In this document: one piece after another, positions 1 through 9,441 of the stretch
Layout: each line of letters starts with the position of its first letter
Numbering within the stretch: position 1 is the stretch's first letter
DNA from: Pedobacter namyangjuensis
GTDB lineage: Bacteria; Bacteroidota; Bacteroidia; Sphingobacteriales; Sphingobacteriaceae
Reading direction: 5' to 3'
DNA: 64,000 nucleotides
Assembly: GCF_003313325.1 (NCBI RefSeq)
Contig: NZ_QMHQ01000003.1
Coordinates: forward strand, 310,001-374,000
Program-made: the position numbers and the translations under genes
The notes under the pieces: model-generated
What the model saw: only the letters and a program-made list of their open reading frames with translations
Told to the model about the DNA's origin: nothing
Database searches by the model: none

Positions 1-1684
1 CTTTAACTGCTGCTTCATTTAACATGATACTGTTGCTATCATTTACGGCGATTTTAGAAAACTCTCTTCCACTAATCAAATCTGTGCCTATGGTTTTTAT
101 AAAATCGCTTCCGATTCCCCTGTGATTAAATAAAATAGATTCGCCTGGCGTCTTTCCCTGCCAAGAAACATCCGTAGTATTATTGCCATTTTCGGTAATA
201 TCCATGCTAAAAGATGTGATTGCTACAGTGGCACCAGATTTTAACAGTTGACTTTTTAGCAGTTCTAGCTTTTCGGCATTAGCCATTTTACCTTGTATGG
301 CAATTTGTAAAAGGTTAGATTTATCGTAACCTATGGGTTTATTTTTGATGTAATTAAGTTGTTGATAAATAACCGCAGTGCAAATGATTAAGCAGGCTGC
401 AAATACAAACTGTACTACTACCAATACTTTCCTTACAGATACTGATGAATCAGATTTAATTTTTAAGCCTTTTAGCACTTTTATTGGCTCAAAAGACGAC
501 AAATAAAGCGCTGGATAACTGCCTGCAACTAATCCTGTAAATGTCATTAAAAACAAAAGCGTTAACCAAAATACAGGATTATGATAATTTATAAATAATT
601 CGATATTTAACAGATTGTTAAAATAAGGCAAACTTACTTCTACCAAAATAAAAGCAAAAACGGTAGAAATAAAGGTTAGCAATGCAGACTCTATAAAAAA
701 TTGGCTTACTAGTGATTTACGGGTTGATCCAATCGCTTTGCGTACCCCAACTTCCTTAGCTCTTCCTTCTGAGCGGGCGGTAGACAAATTCATAAAATTT
801 ACACAGGCAATTAAAAGGATACAGAATGCCAATAAAACAAAGATTTTAAGCTGATCTATTTTACCGCCTACAGATTTTCCGTTTTCAAAATCGCCGTATA
901 AATGCCATTTATTTAAAGGATGCAAAAAGGCTTCTGCGGTGTTTCCTTTCTGATTGCGTTTGTAAATGCCTAACATTTGTGCATTTGTTTCTGTTAGGTA
1001 TTTATTATCTTTTAGTTGTACCATTGTTAGGCACATATTGTTGCCCCAATTTATCTCACGTATCCAACTCTCTCGTTCGGCAAACAGTGCCCAGGGCATG
1101 AGATAATCGAATACAATACTACTGTTAGCAGGCGAATCTTCTATTACAGCTTCTACTTTTAGAGTATTCTTATTATCGAGTTTTACAGTTTTATTAATTG
1201 GGTCTGCATCTCCAAAAAGTTTTTTGGCAAAAGATTGCGTCAGAATAATCGTGTTTACTCCATTTAAAGCTTGTTCGCGATTGCCCTTAATAAATTTATA
1301 ATCGAGTATTTTTAAAAAATACGGATCGGTAAAAACTGCTTTACCATTAACTTTTTTATCATCGAGGGTAATTAATTTAAGACTAGGATAAGACGATTTA
1401 GAAGCATATTTTACACCTGTAATTTTCTCCCGAATCTCGCCCGCCATCACATTTGGTGTCCATGCCCAACTAAAGATTTTTCCACTTGCAGGGGCATTTT
1501 GATAAACGATATAGGTTTTATCATTATTCGTAAATTGTCTATCATAACTCCATTCGTAGCTTACGTAGATCAACAGTACCATGCAGCTTGCAAGGCCAAT
1601 AGCCAAGCCACCAATATTTATCAAAGAGAAGCCTTTATTTCTCCAAAGGTTTCGCAATGCGATTTTTAAGTTGAGTTTGAACAT
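1..1684 (-). CDS. ABC transporter permease, MacB/FtsX type (partial, 3' end outside window)
   Basis: The frame is open from an ATG at 1684 to the left edge, giving the first 561 codons of a protein that by comparison with its neighbour should be about 790 residues. The N-terminus (MFKLNLKIALRNLWRNKG, then a membrane helix) and the helix block carrying RAKEVGVRKAIGS are nearly the same as in the next gene upstream. It therefore has the same MacB-PCD plus FtsX architecture: an inner-membrane permease that couples cytoplasmic ATP hydrolysis to a periplasmic domain. It is the last visible gene of the minus-strand operon that starts at 10686. The substrate cannot be read from the sequence. The family call is firm. 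Confidence 0.9.
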   Translation of the reverse strand, partial: MFKLNLKIALRNLWRNKGFSLINIGGLAIGLASCMVLLIYVSYEWSYDRQFTNNDKTYIVYQNAPASGKIFSWAWTPNVMAGEIREKITGVKYASKSSYPSLKLITLDDKKVNGKAVFTDPYFLKILDYKFIKGNREQALNGVNTIILTQSFAKKLFGDADPINKTVKLDNKNTLKVEAVIEDSPANSSIVFDYLMPWALFAERESWIREINWGNNMCLTMVQLKDNKYLTETNAQMLGIYKRNQKGNTAEAFLHPLNKWHLYGDFENGKSVGGKIDQLKIFVLLAFCILLIACVNFMNLSTARSEGRAKEVGVRKAIGSTRKSLVSQFFIESALLTFISTVFAFILVEVSLPYFNNLLNIELFINYHNPVFWLTLLFLMTFTGLVAGSYPALYLSSFEPIKVLKGLKIKSDSSVSVRKVLVVVQFVFAACLIICTAVIYQQLNYIKNKPIGYDKSNLLQIAIQGKMANAEKLELLKSQLLKSGATVAITSFSMDITENGNNTTDVSWQGKTPGESILFNHRGIGSDFIKTIGTDLISGREFSKIAVNDSNSIMLNEAAVK

Positions 1685-1687
1685 ATT

Positions 1688-1760
1688 AGAGTTTTACGTG
1701 GTAAGTTTTAAGTTCTAAGTAAAATCAACCTACAACTTAAAACGTATAACTTATTACTTA
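1688..1760. repeat. Intergenic spacer repeat, copy 1
   Basis: This spacer between two permease genes is clearly related to 6601-6671. Both have the order GTGGTAAGTTTTAAG, then CTTAAAACGTA, then AACTTATTA, so each can fold back on itself (TAAGTTTTAAG against CTTAAAAC and AACTTA). The permeases were probably duplicated together with their spacer. Function unknown; RNA processing or partial termination between permease genes is possible. Confidence 0.6.
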
Positions 1761-1763
1761 GAC

Positions 1764-4133
1764 TTATTCATATTTCAAAGCATCTACCGCGTTAGCCTTC
1801 GCTACTTTTATAGATTGTACGCTTACAGTTAATATGGCGATTAATACCGATAGGCCGAGGGCAATTACAAATGGCAGTACAGATATAGATGTTCGATATT
1901 CGTACGCTGAGAGCCATTTTTCTATTACGATGTAAGCCAGCGGGAACGCGATAATATTTGATATAGCAACTAGTTTTACGAAATCTTTATTTAGCAAGGT
2001 TAGGATGTTGCCTGTACTTGCACCTAAAACTTTTCTAATGCTAATTTCCTTTTTACGTTGCTCTGCCATAAATAAGGCTAAGCCTAATAAACCTAAGGCA
2101 GAAATAAATATCGCAAAGCCACCAAACCAGTTAGAAAGTGTGCCTAGTAGTTTTTCATCATCATATTTTTCCTCAAAAGAATCGCTTACAAATTTTCTAT
2201 CCACCGGGTAATCTGGATTAATTTCTTTTACCAATGCATCAATTTGTGCTAAAGAAGTGCTGATGTTTTGTGCTTCGTTTAAGCGTACCAATAGTACACC
2301 ACCTTCATCTTTGTAGGCTCTGTTAAAAATCATCGGGGCAACTTTTTGGTAAGGAGATTCGGCTACGAAATCTTTCATCACACCAATAATGGTAGCTTTA
2401 TACTCTCCATAATCTATTACCGTCCCTATAGGATTTTTAAGTCCCATTATTTTTATGGCAGCTTCATTTAAAACAACTTTATTAGAATCGCCTGGAAAAT
2501 CTGCAGAGAACTCCCTTCCTTCAATCATTTCGCTACCAATAGTTTTCACGAAATCATATCCAATGCCTCTTTGGTTAAACAAAACCTTATCGTCTGGCTT
2601 TTTGCCCTGCCAATTAATATCAGAAGTATTATTTCCACCTTCGTCAATATTCATGCTTAACAAAGAAACATTTTTAGCGGCGCCCGATTTTATGAGTTGT
2701 GTTTTTAACAATTCGATTTTGTTAGTGCTCATTAAATTACCCATTGCAGCCATTTGTATTAAATTACCTTGGTTATAACCTATGGGTTTATTTTTAATAT
2801 AGTTTAATTGCTGATAAATTACTGCGGTACACACAATTAAGCAAGCTGCAAATGAAAATTGAAAAACCACGAGCACTTTTCGTATCGAGATTGCTGAGCC
2901 GGTTTTAAGGCTAAAACCTTTGAGCACTTTAACAGGATCAAAAGACGAAAGATAAAAGGCTGGATAACTTCCTGCAAGTAATCCTGTAAATGAAACAAGG
3001 CCTACGAGCGTAGCCCAACTACGCCAATCGTTATAATCTATTGTAAGGCTGATACCCAGCAAATTGTTAAAGTACGGCAAACTAACTTCAACCAAAATAA
3101 AGGCTACAATGGTTCCTATTAATGCTAACGTAGTACTTTCTAAAATAAACTGAATAATTAACGACTTTCTATCAGATCCAATCGCTTTGCGAACGCCCAC
3201 TTCTTTTGCTCGTTTCTCCGATCTGGCGGTAGAAAGATTCATAAAGTTTACGCAGGCAATAAGAAGAATACAAACTGCCAGTAGTAAGAAAATTTTTAAT
3301 TGTCCTATCTTACCTCCTACGGATTTACCATTTTCAAACTCGTTGTACAAATGCCATTTTGAAAAAGGATGCAAAAACATTTCATTTGTTAAACCTTTTT
3401 GGTTACGCTGATAAATTCCTTTTACTGCAGCATTAACTTCGTCTAACAGACTACTTTTTTGCAACTGCACTAAAGTTAAACAAAAGTTACTGCCCCAGCC
3501 TTGCTCTTTTATCCATTTTTGCCTTTGTTCATTTAATTTCCATGGCATAATGTAATCGAACTTAATGCTACTATTTGCAGGTAAATCTGCAATTACAGCT
3601 TCTACTTTTAAGCCTTCTTTATTATCAAGTTTTACTACTTTACCAATCGGATTTTCGGTTCCAAATAACTTACTTGCTAAAGTTTGAGTCAAAACAACAC
3701 TGTTTATATCTTTTAACGGTTCAGTAGCATTGCCATTTAAAAACTCGTAGTCTAATATTTGTAAAAACGATGGGTCTGCAAACAAACCTCTGTTTTTTAT
3801 TTTTTTATCGTTATAACTAATCAGTTGCTCAAACGGATAAGAAGATCTAGAGGTGTTTACAATGGCCGGATACTTAGCTTTAAGTTCTGGTGCAAGCTTA
3901 CCTGGTGTCCAAGCCCAGCTATGCACTTTACCGTTAGCCGTCATATTTGTATGGGCTACATAAGTGGTGTTGTAATTCTTAAATTGTTTATCGTAACCAA
4001 ATTCGTAAGCTACGTACAACAATAAAATCATACAACTTGCCAAGCCAATAGCTAATCCGCCAATATTAATAAGTGAAAAGCCTTTATTCTTCCAAAGGTT
4101 TCTTAGCGTTATTTTTAAATTGAGTTTGAACAT
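1764..4133 (-). CDS. ABC transporter permease, MacB/FtsX type
   Basis: A 789-residue inner-membrane permease. It has one N-terminal membrane helix (about residues 20-42), a periplasmic MacB-PCD domain, and a three-helix FtsX block around residues 280-400 with RAKEVGVRKAIGS. A second half repeats the plan and ends in another three-helix block with KKEISIRKVLGAS. This duplicated layout of about 800 residues is usual in Bacteroidota. With the ATPase at 6674-7372 and the fusion protein at 9442-10686 it should form an efflux or mechanotransmission complex. It is very similar to the partial gene downstream and less so to the permease upstream, which suggests stepwise tandem duplication. Substrate unknown. 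Confidence 0.92.
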   Translation of the reverse strand: MFKLNLKITLRNLWKNKGFSLINIGGLAIGLASCMILLLYVAYEFGYDKQFKNYNTTYVAHTNMTANGKVHSWAWTPGKLAPELKAKYPAIVNTSRSSYPFEQLISYNDKKIKNRGLFADPSFLQILDYEFLNGNATEPLKDINSVVLTQTLASKLFGTENPIGKVVKLDNKEGLKVEAVIADLPANSSIKFDYIMPWKLNEQRQKWIKEQGWGSNFCLTLVQLQKSSLLDEVNAAVKGIYQRNQKGLTNEMFLHPFSKWHLYNEFENGKSVGGKIGQLKIFLLLAVCILLIACVNFMNLSTARSEKRAKEVGVRKAIGSDRKSLIIQFILESTTLALIGTIVAFILVEVSLPYFNNLLGISLTIDYNDWRSWATLVGLVSFTGLLAGSYPAFYLSSFDPVKVLKGFSLKTGSAISIRKVLVVFQFSFAACLIVCTAVIYQQLNYIKNKPIGYNQGNLIQMAAMGNLMSTNKIELLKTQLIKSGAAKNVSLLSMNIDEGGNNTSDINWQGKKPDDKVLFNQRGIGYDFVKTIGSEMIEGREFSADFPGDSNKVVLNEAAIKIMGLKNPIGTVIDYGEYKATIIGVMKDFVAESPYQKVAPMIFNRAYKDEGGVLLVRLNEAQNISTSLAQIDALVKEINPDYPVDRKFVSDSFEEKYDDEKLLGTLSNWFGGFAIFISALGLLGLALFMAEQRKKEISIRKVLGASTGNILTLLNKDFVKLVAISNIIAFPLAYIVIEKWLSAYEYRTSISVLPFVIALGLSVLIAILTVSVQSIKVAKANAVDALKYE

Positions 4134-4226
4134 GTTTTGAGTATTTAGTATTTAGATATAAGTATTTAGACTTTTCGTCTAATCTTTAATCCTTGTTCTT
4201 TAATCTTTGATCTATAAGCTTTCAGC
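4134..4226. other. AT-rich permease spacer with simple repeats
   Basis: This 93-base spacer holds short degenerate repeats (GTATTTAGTATTTAG; CTTTAATCCTTGTTCTTTAAT). On the other strand the second motif resembles the GATTAAAGAGCAAAG repeat at 12319-12381. No gene and no clear terminator are visible. Confidence 0.45.
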
Positions 4227-6596
4227 TTACTCGTATTTAAGCGCATTAACAGGATTGGCTTTTACCGCAGCTCTTGCTTGTAATGTTACCGTAACAATAG
4301 TTAACAAAACCGTAATTAAGCCACTAATTATAAATGGCAGGGCCGAAATATCTACACGGTAAACAAAAGTTTCGAGCCACTTTTTGGTTAAAATATAAGC
4401 TAAAGGCCACGATATAATATTGGCAATCATCACCATGTAAAAGAAAGAGGTATTAAGCAATTTGAAGATCTGCAGATCATTTGCCCCTAGTATTTTACGC
4501 ACAGCGATTTCTTTAATTCTTCCGTTGGTAATATATTTCGCGAAAGCGAACAAACCCAAAATGGCGATCAATATAGTTAGCATGGCTGCCGCAAAAAACA
4601 CCGACTGTAATTGCTCTTGTTTTTTAAAGAGTTTGCCATACATTTCATCTAAAAATTCGTATCTGAAATTATCGCCATCTCGCTTGTTGATGTCTTTCCA
4701 ATTAGCTTTTAAGGTAGCCAAAACTGCAGCCATTTGATTTTCATCAACCTTAATCATAATTTCGGTTTTACCATTACCGCAAGGGTTATTGATAGAATAG
4801 ATACTTGGTTCTACCGCTTTTTCGAATCCGTTAGCTTTAAAATCTTTAATTACCCCAACAATGGTGTAGTCAGTATTGCAACCCCTAACAACTTTTCCTA
4901 TAGGATCTTTTAATCCGAATCTGGCAACTGCAGCTTCGTTCAAAATAGCTGCGTTTTGCGCATCTCCTTTAAACTCAGCAGAAAATAGTCTGCCTTCTTT
5001 TAGTTTAATGTCTAAGGTTTCGAAATAATCATAATCTACATCGATAAAATCTAAACTTGCCTGGGTTCCATTTGCAGTGTATCCATTGCTTCCTGTTTCG
5101 GATCCATCTGGTAAAATGTTAGCAACTGTTGTAGCTTTAACACCAGGTACTTTTAATATTTTTTCTTTAATAGGAGCAAACTTTTCGGGATCGTTAAAGT
5201 AGACGATATTTTTTACACGAAGTACTTGATTGGGATTAAAACCCACATCTTGCGTACGCATGTATTTTAATTGAGAGTTGATGATTAGTAAACCTGTAAT
5301 AAATATAACCGCCACGCTAAATTGAGTTACCAACAAGCTATTTCTTAACCAATAGGTTTGTCTGCTAGTTTGAAAGTTGCCTTTTAAAACCGCAACGGGT
5401 TTAAAGCCAGATAAAACCATAGCTGGATAGTAACCGGCAATTAAGGTGATGAAAACTAAAATAATCGGCAATTGCCAAATCAGATCATTATCTATTTGCC
5501 AAATGGTTAAATCTACCAAGAACAAGCGATTAAATTGAGGTAAGATAATTTCTGCAATAACCAAACTTAACAAAGTTGCAATAAAACATTGCACCAAAAT
5601 CTCTATTAAAAATTGTGCAGTAAGCTGATAACGGAAAGCGCCCATAACCTTCTTAACACCAACTTCTTTAGCTCTTTTTGTAGCTTGGGCAATACTCAAA
5701 TTAGTAAAATTGATACAGGCAATGATAAGGATCGCAAATCCTAAAAGCGACAAAGCAATTAATACTTTATAATTGGCGTCGTTTCCTGCTTTTGGCCTTA
5801 GGTGCTGATTTTTTAAAGGGTCTAGAAAGGCTGTAGTCACAGTTGCGTTTTCCCCTTCTTCAATCATGCCATTTTTTTTCAGCTCTGCTTGATACAATGT
5901 ATTGATCTTACTTTCCAACGTAGCTATATCAGTACCCGGCTTTACTTGAATATAAGTGTAGTAATTAGGATAACCGTAACTCTCGCCGGCGCCAATTTCA
6001 TTTACGATCGAAACAGCATCAAAACTGATGTTTGAATGTGGGTTGGGAACAATGCTTCCTTTAACCTGACCAGACATCGGTTCTGCTTTGCTACCAAAAG
6101 ATACAATTTCTGGCTTGTTATCGGTTTTATTTGGATAAAGCGTTTGCATGTAAGGCTTGCTCAAATAATAAAACGTTTCCGTGCCATTTGGCTTTTCTAG
6201 TCCACCTTCGGGAATAATATTAAACATCTTCGCCGCCTCGTATTCCATAAACAATTGTTTTTTGGTAAATACTGTACCTTGATCGGTAAATGCAGCAAAT
6301 TCAAAACCGCTAGGCTTCATTTTACCAACAGCAACAACCTCTGCGAAGGCTTCTTTAATAGCTTTAGCTAAAGGTGGTGGAGTAAAATTGGTCTTAAAAT
6401 CAGGAAACGTTCTTCCAACCACATAAATATTATCGTAATTAGGGTTTTTCTTATCAAAGCTGGTTTCATAAGTAAAATACATCATTACTAAAATAAAGGC
6501 CGCTAACGCGATAGACAAACCACCAACATTAATAGCGGTAATTCCTTTATTTTTCCACAAGTTTCGCAAAGCGATTTTTAAGTTGAGTTTGAACAT
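4227..6596 (-). CDS. ABC transporter permease, MacB/FtsX type
   Basis: A 789-residue permease with the same duplicated MacB-PCD/FtsX plan as the next two genes: an N-terminal helix after MFKLNLKIALRNLWKNKG, RAKEVGVKKVMGA before the middle helix block, and GRIKEIAVRKILGAN before the C-terminal block. Its periplasmic domains differ from those of its neighbours much more than its membrane segments do. The three permeases may therefore handle different partners or form heterodimers. It lies 77 bases downstream of the ATPase gene in the same operon. Confidence 0.92.
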   Translation of the reverse strand: MFKLNLKIALRNLWKNKGITAINVGGLSIALAAFILVMMYFTYETSFDKKNPNYDNIYVVGRTFPDFKTNFTPPPLAKAIKEAFAEVVAVGKMKPSGFEFAAFTDQGTVFTKKQLFMEYEAAKMFNIIPEGGLEKPNGTETFYYLSKPYMQTLYPNKTDNKPEIVSFGSKAEPMSGQVKGSIVPNPHSNISFDAVSIVNEIGAGESYGYPNYYTYIQVKPGTDIATLESKINTLYQAELKKNGMIEEGENATVTTAFLDPLKNQHLRPKAGNDANYKVLIALSLLGFAILIIACINFTNLSIAQATKRAKEVGVKKVMGAFRYQLTAQFLIEILVQCFIATLLSLVIAEIILPQFNRLFLVDLTIWQIDNDLIWQLPIILVFITLIAGYYPAMVLSGFKPVAVLKGNFQTSRQTYWLRNSLLVTQFSVAVIFITGLLIINSQLKYMRTQDVGFNPNQVLRVKNIVYFNDPEKFAPIKEKILKVPGVKATTVANILPDGSETGSNGYTANGTQASLDFIDVDYDYFETLDIKLKEGRLFSAEFKGDAQNAAILNEAAVARFGLKDPIGKVVRGCNTDYTIVGVIKDFKANGFEKAVEPSIYSINNPCGNGKTEIMIKVDENQMAAVLATLKANWKDINKRDGDNFRYEFLDEMYGKLFKKQEQLQSVFFAAAMLTILIAILGLFAFAKYITNGRIKEIAVRKILGANDLQIFKLLNTSFFYMVMIANIISWPLAYILTKKWLETFVYRVDISALPFIISGLITVLLTIVTVTLQARAAVKANPVNALKYE

Positions 6597-6600
6597 CTTC

Positions 6601-6671
6601 GGAGTTTTTATGTGGTAAGTTTTAAGCTATAAGTGCTATACTTACTACTTAAAACGTACAACTTATTACGT
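6601..6671. repeat. Intergenic spacer repeat, copy 2
   Basis: Related to 1688-1760, with the same GTGGTAAGTTTTAAG, CTTAAAACGTA and AACTTATTA blocks in the same order. It separates the ATPase gene from the first permease gene. Confidence 0.6.
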
Positions 6672-6673
6672 AA

Positions 6674-7372
6674 CTAAATCAATTCTTCAGTTTTTCCTTT
6701 ATTAATCTTCTCAGAAATTACATGCCCATCTTTGAGGTTGATGATTCTGTTCGAGAAGCTTGCATCATGGCTAGAGTGTGTTACCATTACGATGGTTGTA
6801 CCGGTTTCGTTCAATTCGCAAAGCAACTCCATTACTTCGTTACCGTGCGTACTATCCAAGTTTCCGGTAGGCTCATCGGCTAAGACCAATTTTGGCTTGG
6901 TAACCAATGCTCTTGCAACCGCAACACGCTGTTGCTGACCACCAGAAAGTTGTTGAGGAAAGTGACCAGAACGATTAACGATGTTCATTCTGCCGATAAT
7001 TTCATTTACCAGCTTTTTACGTTCGCCCGCCGGTACTTTATTGTAAATTAAAGGCAGTTCTATGTTTTCAAAAACGGTTAATTCGTCAATAAGATTAAAG
7101 TTTTGAAAGACGAAACCCATATTTCTCTTTCTAAAGTTCGACCGCTCTCTATCGTTTAAGGTTAAAAGTTCGGTATCTATAAATTTGTAACTACCGCTTT
7201 CTGGCTTATCCAGCAAACCCATAACGTTTAACAAAGTTGATTTTCCGCAACCAGACGGTCCCATGATTGAAACAAATTCGCCGGTAGCTACATGTAAATT
7301 TATTCCGTTTAAAGCCGTAGTTTCTATTTCCTCGGTTTTGTAAACTTTCTCCAGATTTTCTATCGTAATCAT
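6674..7372 (-). CDS. ABC transporter ATP-binding protein, MacB/LolD type
   Basis: This 232-residue cytoplasmic ATPase drives the FtsX-type permeases downstream. The Walker A motif is GPSGCGKST (about residues 39-47), the signature is LSGGQQQR, Walker B is LVLADEPTGNLDS, and the switch histidine is in VMVTHSSHDA. Length and motifs are those of the MacB/LolD/FtsE group, which works on substrates in the periplasm rather than transporting them across the membrane. It is followed by three permeases in the same orientation, so one ATPase probably serves all three. Confidence 0.93.
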   Translation of the reverse strand: MITIENLEKVYKTEEIETTALNGINLHVATGEFVSIMGPSGCGKSTLLNVMGLLDKPESGSYKFIDTELLTLNDRERSNFRKRNMGFVFQNFNLIDELTVFENIELPLIYNKVPAGERKKLVNEIIGRMNIVNRSGHFPQQLSGGQQQRVAVARALVTKPKLVLADEPTGNLDSTHGNEVMELLCELNETGTTIVMVTHSSHDASFSNRIINLKDGHVISEKINKGKTEELI

Positions 7373-7496
7373 AATATTTTTGTGAAGTTGAAATGTTTTA
7401 TCTCCTGGCTCCCTTTTTGGTGAGGTTAGAAGGTTGTTTTAAAAAGTTGGCGCCCCGATCAACGCACCTGATACGGAGCATAACCAACCTAATTTT

Positions 7497-7886
7497 TTAT
7501 TTTACTTTTAATACAATTTCTTTATAATCGTTCTTTTTCAGTTCGATATCAAAGTCTTGTTCACCCAATTTCTCATGCGTAAGTTTTAGTTTGTAAAAAC
7601 CTGGTGCTACATTAATATTTTGTCCGCCTTTAACTACCGGAATAGTTACGTATAACTCCTCTCCTTTAAAAGCAACTTTCGTAAGCGCTTTTGTATCGCC
7701 GGCAAAATTTAAGGTAATGTGTGGTTTCTCTACATTTTTTGTAGACACACCGGTCATAGATGCTTCCATTTCATAGGTAATACCATCTTTGGTTTCCTTC
7801 CATTTCGAGTGGCTTTTAGTTTTTTCTTGTGCCGAAACGGTAGCTGATACCGCTAGGAGAAGAATGGCAATTATTAGTTTTTTCAT
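7497..7886 (-). CDS. Small secreted protein, unknown function
   Basis: A 129-residue protein with a clear signal peptide (MKKLIIAILLLAVSATVSA, cut before QEK). The mature part is charged and looks rich in beta strands, with alternating K/E and hydrophobic residues and no cysteine; the end, ELKKNDYKEIVLKVK, could be the last strands of a small sandwich. I do not recognise a family. It lies between the serine hydrolase and the ABC ATPase, in the same direction, and is probably co-transcribed. It could be a periplasmic accessory of the transporter or a passenger. Confidence 0.7.
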   Translation of the reverse strand: MKKLIIAILLLAVSATVSAQEKTKSHSKWKETKDGITYEMEASMTGVSTKNVEKPHITLNFAGDTKALTKVAFKGEELYVTIPVVKGGQNINVAPGFYKLKLTHEKLGEQDFDIELKKNDYKEIVLKVK

Positions 7887-7935
7887 GTGTTTATTTGTTT
7901 GGTTTTTAAGTTATTTTGTAAAGCCTTCTTAAATT

Positions 7936-9381
7936 TTAATTTTTCAGTAATTCATCAATTTTCAAAAGCATATTCTTTGCATTTTGATTTGTTGAATCTA
8001 ATTCTAGCACTTTTAAATAATCATTTCTGGATAATAAATAGGCTTTTTTTGTAAAATAGGCTTCACCACGACTATCGTAAGGATTTGGCAGATTTTTAAA
8101 TCTATTAATGTTTAAACTGAAAATTTTGATGGCTGATTCTATTTTTTGATCTCTTAACAGCTCATATCCTAATTTATTTAGTTCGCCTGGGTTTTCAAAA
8201 CTGTATGTTGTTTCACACTTTTCTTTAAGCAAATTGTACGTCTCCATAGCTTTACCTATGTCGTTATGAGCTTCTTTTCTTATTGCTTGATAAATCGATT
8301 TCTTTGGGATTTCATATGCATTTCCTAACATTAAATTATGGATTGTATAGCCTAAATCCCAAACTCTATTTAGATTGTTAGACAATAGAATTATAGTAAT
8401 ATCATTTTTAAAATCGTTTAAAAAGATGGACTCAAATTTATACGATACACCATTATGTCTTTGTAATTCTTCTTTTTCAAGATACCTACCGAGTGATCCA
8501 CCTTCGTTTTTTGCGTATGGGTTGTTCAATAAAGTTTGAAAAGATTCTTTAGATATTAAACGATTAGAATTCATGGCTTCAATCCATTTATACATGTCGT
8601 TGATATCAACCCAAAGCCACCCACTTATAAAATTTAATTCTTGGCATCTTACATTGTCCATATCGTAACAAGAAGTTCGATTTTTATAACCAAATTTCGG
8701 ATCGAATACAGAATTGGTCATTTTCAAAGGCCCAATTATGTTTTTGGAAACAAATTCTTGGTAGCTTACCCCTGTTAACTTTTCAATAATTCTCCTCTGC
8801 AAAAAAACATTGCTATTATTATAGCTATAATTCGTTCCTGGCTCAAACAGTAAACTATCAAAGTTTTTCAGAATTTGCCAAGCCTCCTCGTCATTTTTAG
8901 GCAGTGCTGGCTCAATACTAGGAATACCACTTGCGTAATTAAGAAGCTGTTTTATAGTAACTTTTTCTGACCATTTTGGCAATCCTAAATCAAATTTAGC
9001 TATCGTATCATTTAAATTCACAAGTCCGCGTTCAACTAAAATCATTACCGCAACAGCGTTGAATTCCTTCGCAATAGAGCCAATATTAAATATTGATTGA
9101 TCATTTAAAGCGGTTTGTCTGGTTTCATCAGTAAAACCAAATGATTTTTGATACACGACTTCATTGTTTTTAGAGACGAGGACGTTGCCATTAAATAACC
9201 CTCTCTCGTAGGATATTCTAATTAACGAATCAATTTGATTGATATAAACTAACGCTGTTTCCTTTCTATTCTGTTTTACAACAGTTTCCTGTTTTTTAAC
9301 ACGTTCACTGTTCTTTGCCTTTTTTTGCGAATAAGCATTTAATGATAAAAGAAGAAAGGAAATCAGTATTATATTTTTCAT
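7936..9381 (-). CDS. Serine hydrolase of the beta-lactamase/PBP4* superfamily with a C-terminal TPR-like region
   Basis: A secreted 481-residue protein. I start it at the ATG at 9381, which gives a signal peptide (MKNIILISFLLLSLNAYSQ); the frame extends upstream only to a TTG. The SxxK catalytic motif is SIAK (in FNIGSIAKEF), the second motif is YNN (in YSYNNSN), and an HNG triplet (QRHNG) stands where HxG/KTG is expected. This indicates an acyl-serine esterase, peptidase or amidase of the beta-lactamase-related group. From about residue 365 the tail is helical and TPR-like (DSRGEAYFTKKAYLLSRNDY). It sits inside the transporter operon, a combination I would not predict from function. It need not be a drug-resistance enzyme. 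Confidence 0.85.
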   Translation of the reverse strand: MKNIILISFLLLSLNAYSQKKAKNSERVKKQETVVKQNRKETALVYINQIDSLIRISYERGLFNGNVLVSKNNEVVYQKSFGFTDETRQTALNDQSIFNIGSIAKEFNAVAVMILVERGLVNLNDTIAKFDLGLPKWSEKVTIKQLLNYASGIPSIEPALPKNDEEAWQILKNFDSLLFEPGTNYSYNNSNVFLQRRIIEKLTGVSYQEFVSKNIIGPLKMTNSVFDPKFGYKNRTSCYDMDNVRCQELNFISGWLWVDINDMYKWIEAMNSNRLISKESFQTLLNNPYAKNEGGSLGRYLEKEELQRHNGVSYKFESIFLNDFKNDITIILLSNNLNRVWDLGYTIHNLMLGNAYEIPKKSIYQAIRKEAHNDIGKAMETYNLLKEKCETTYSFENPGELNKLGYELLRDQKIESAIKIFSLNINRFKNLPNPYDSRGEAYFTKKAYLLSRNDYLKVLELDSTNQNAKNMLLKIDELLKN

Positions 9382-9441
9382 TACTAACTTATATATCAAT
9401 TATTTAGTGTTTTGATGCGCTTATAATAATCTGATGGATAA

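Noticed and set aside
7936..9381. Calling the serine hydrolase a beta-lactamase resistance gene
   Set aside because: Motif three is HNG and the TPR-like tail and transporter context fit an esterase or peptidase as well; no evidence for beta-lactam cleavage.
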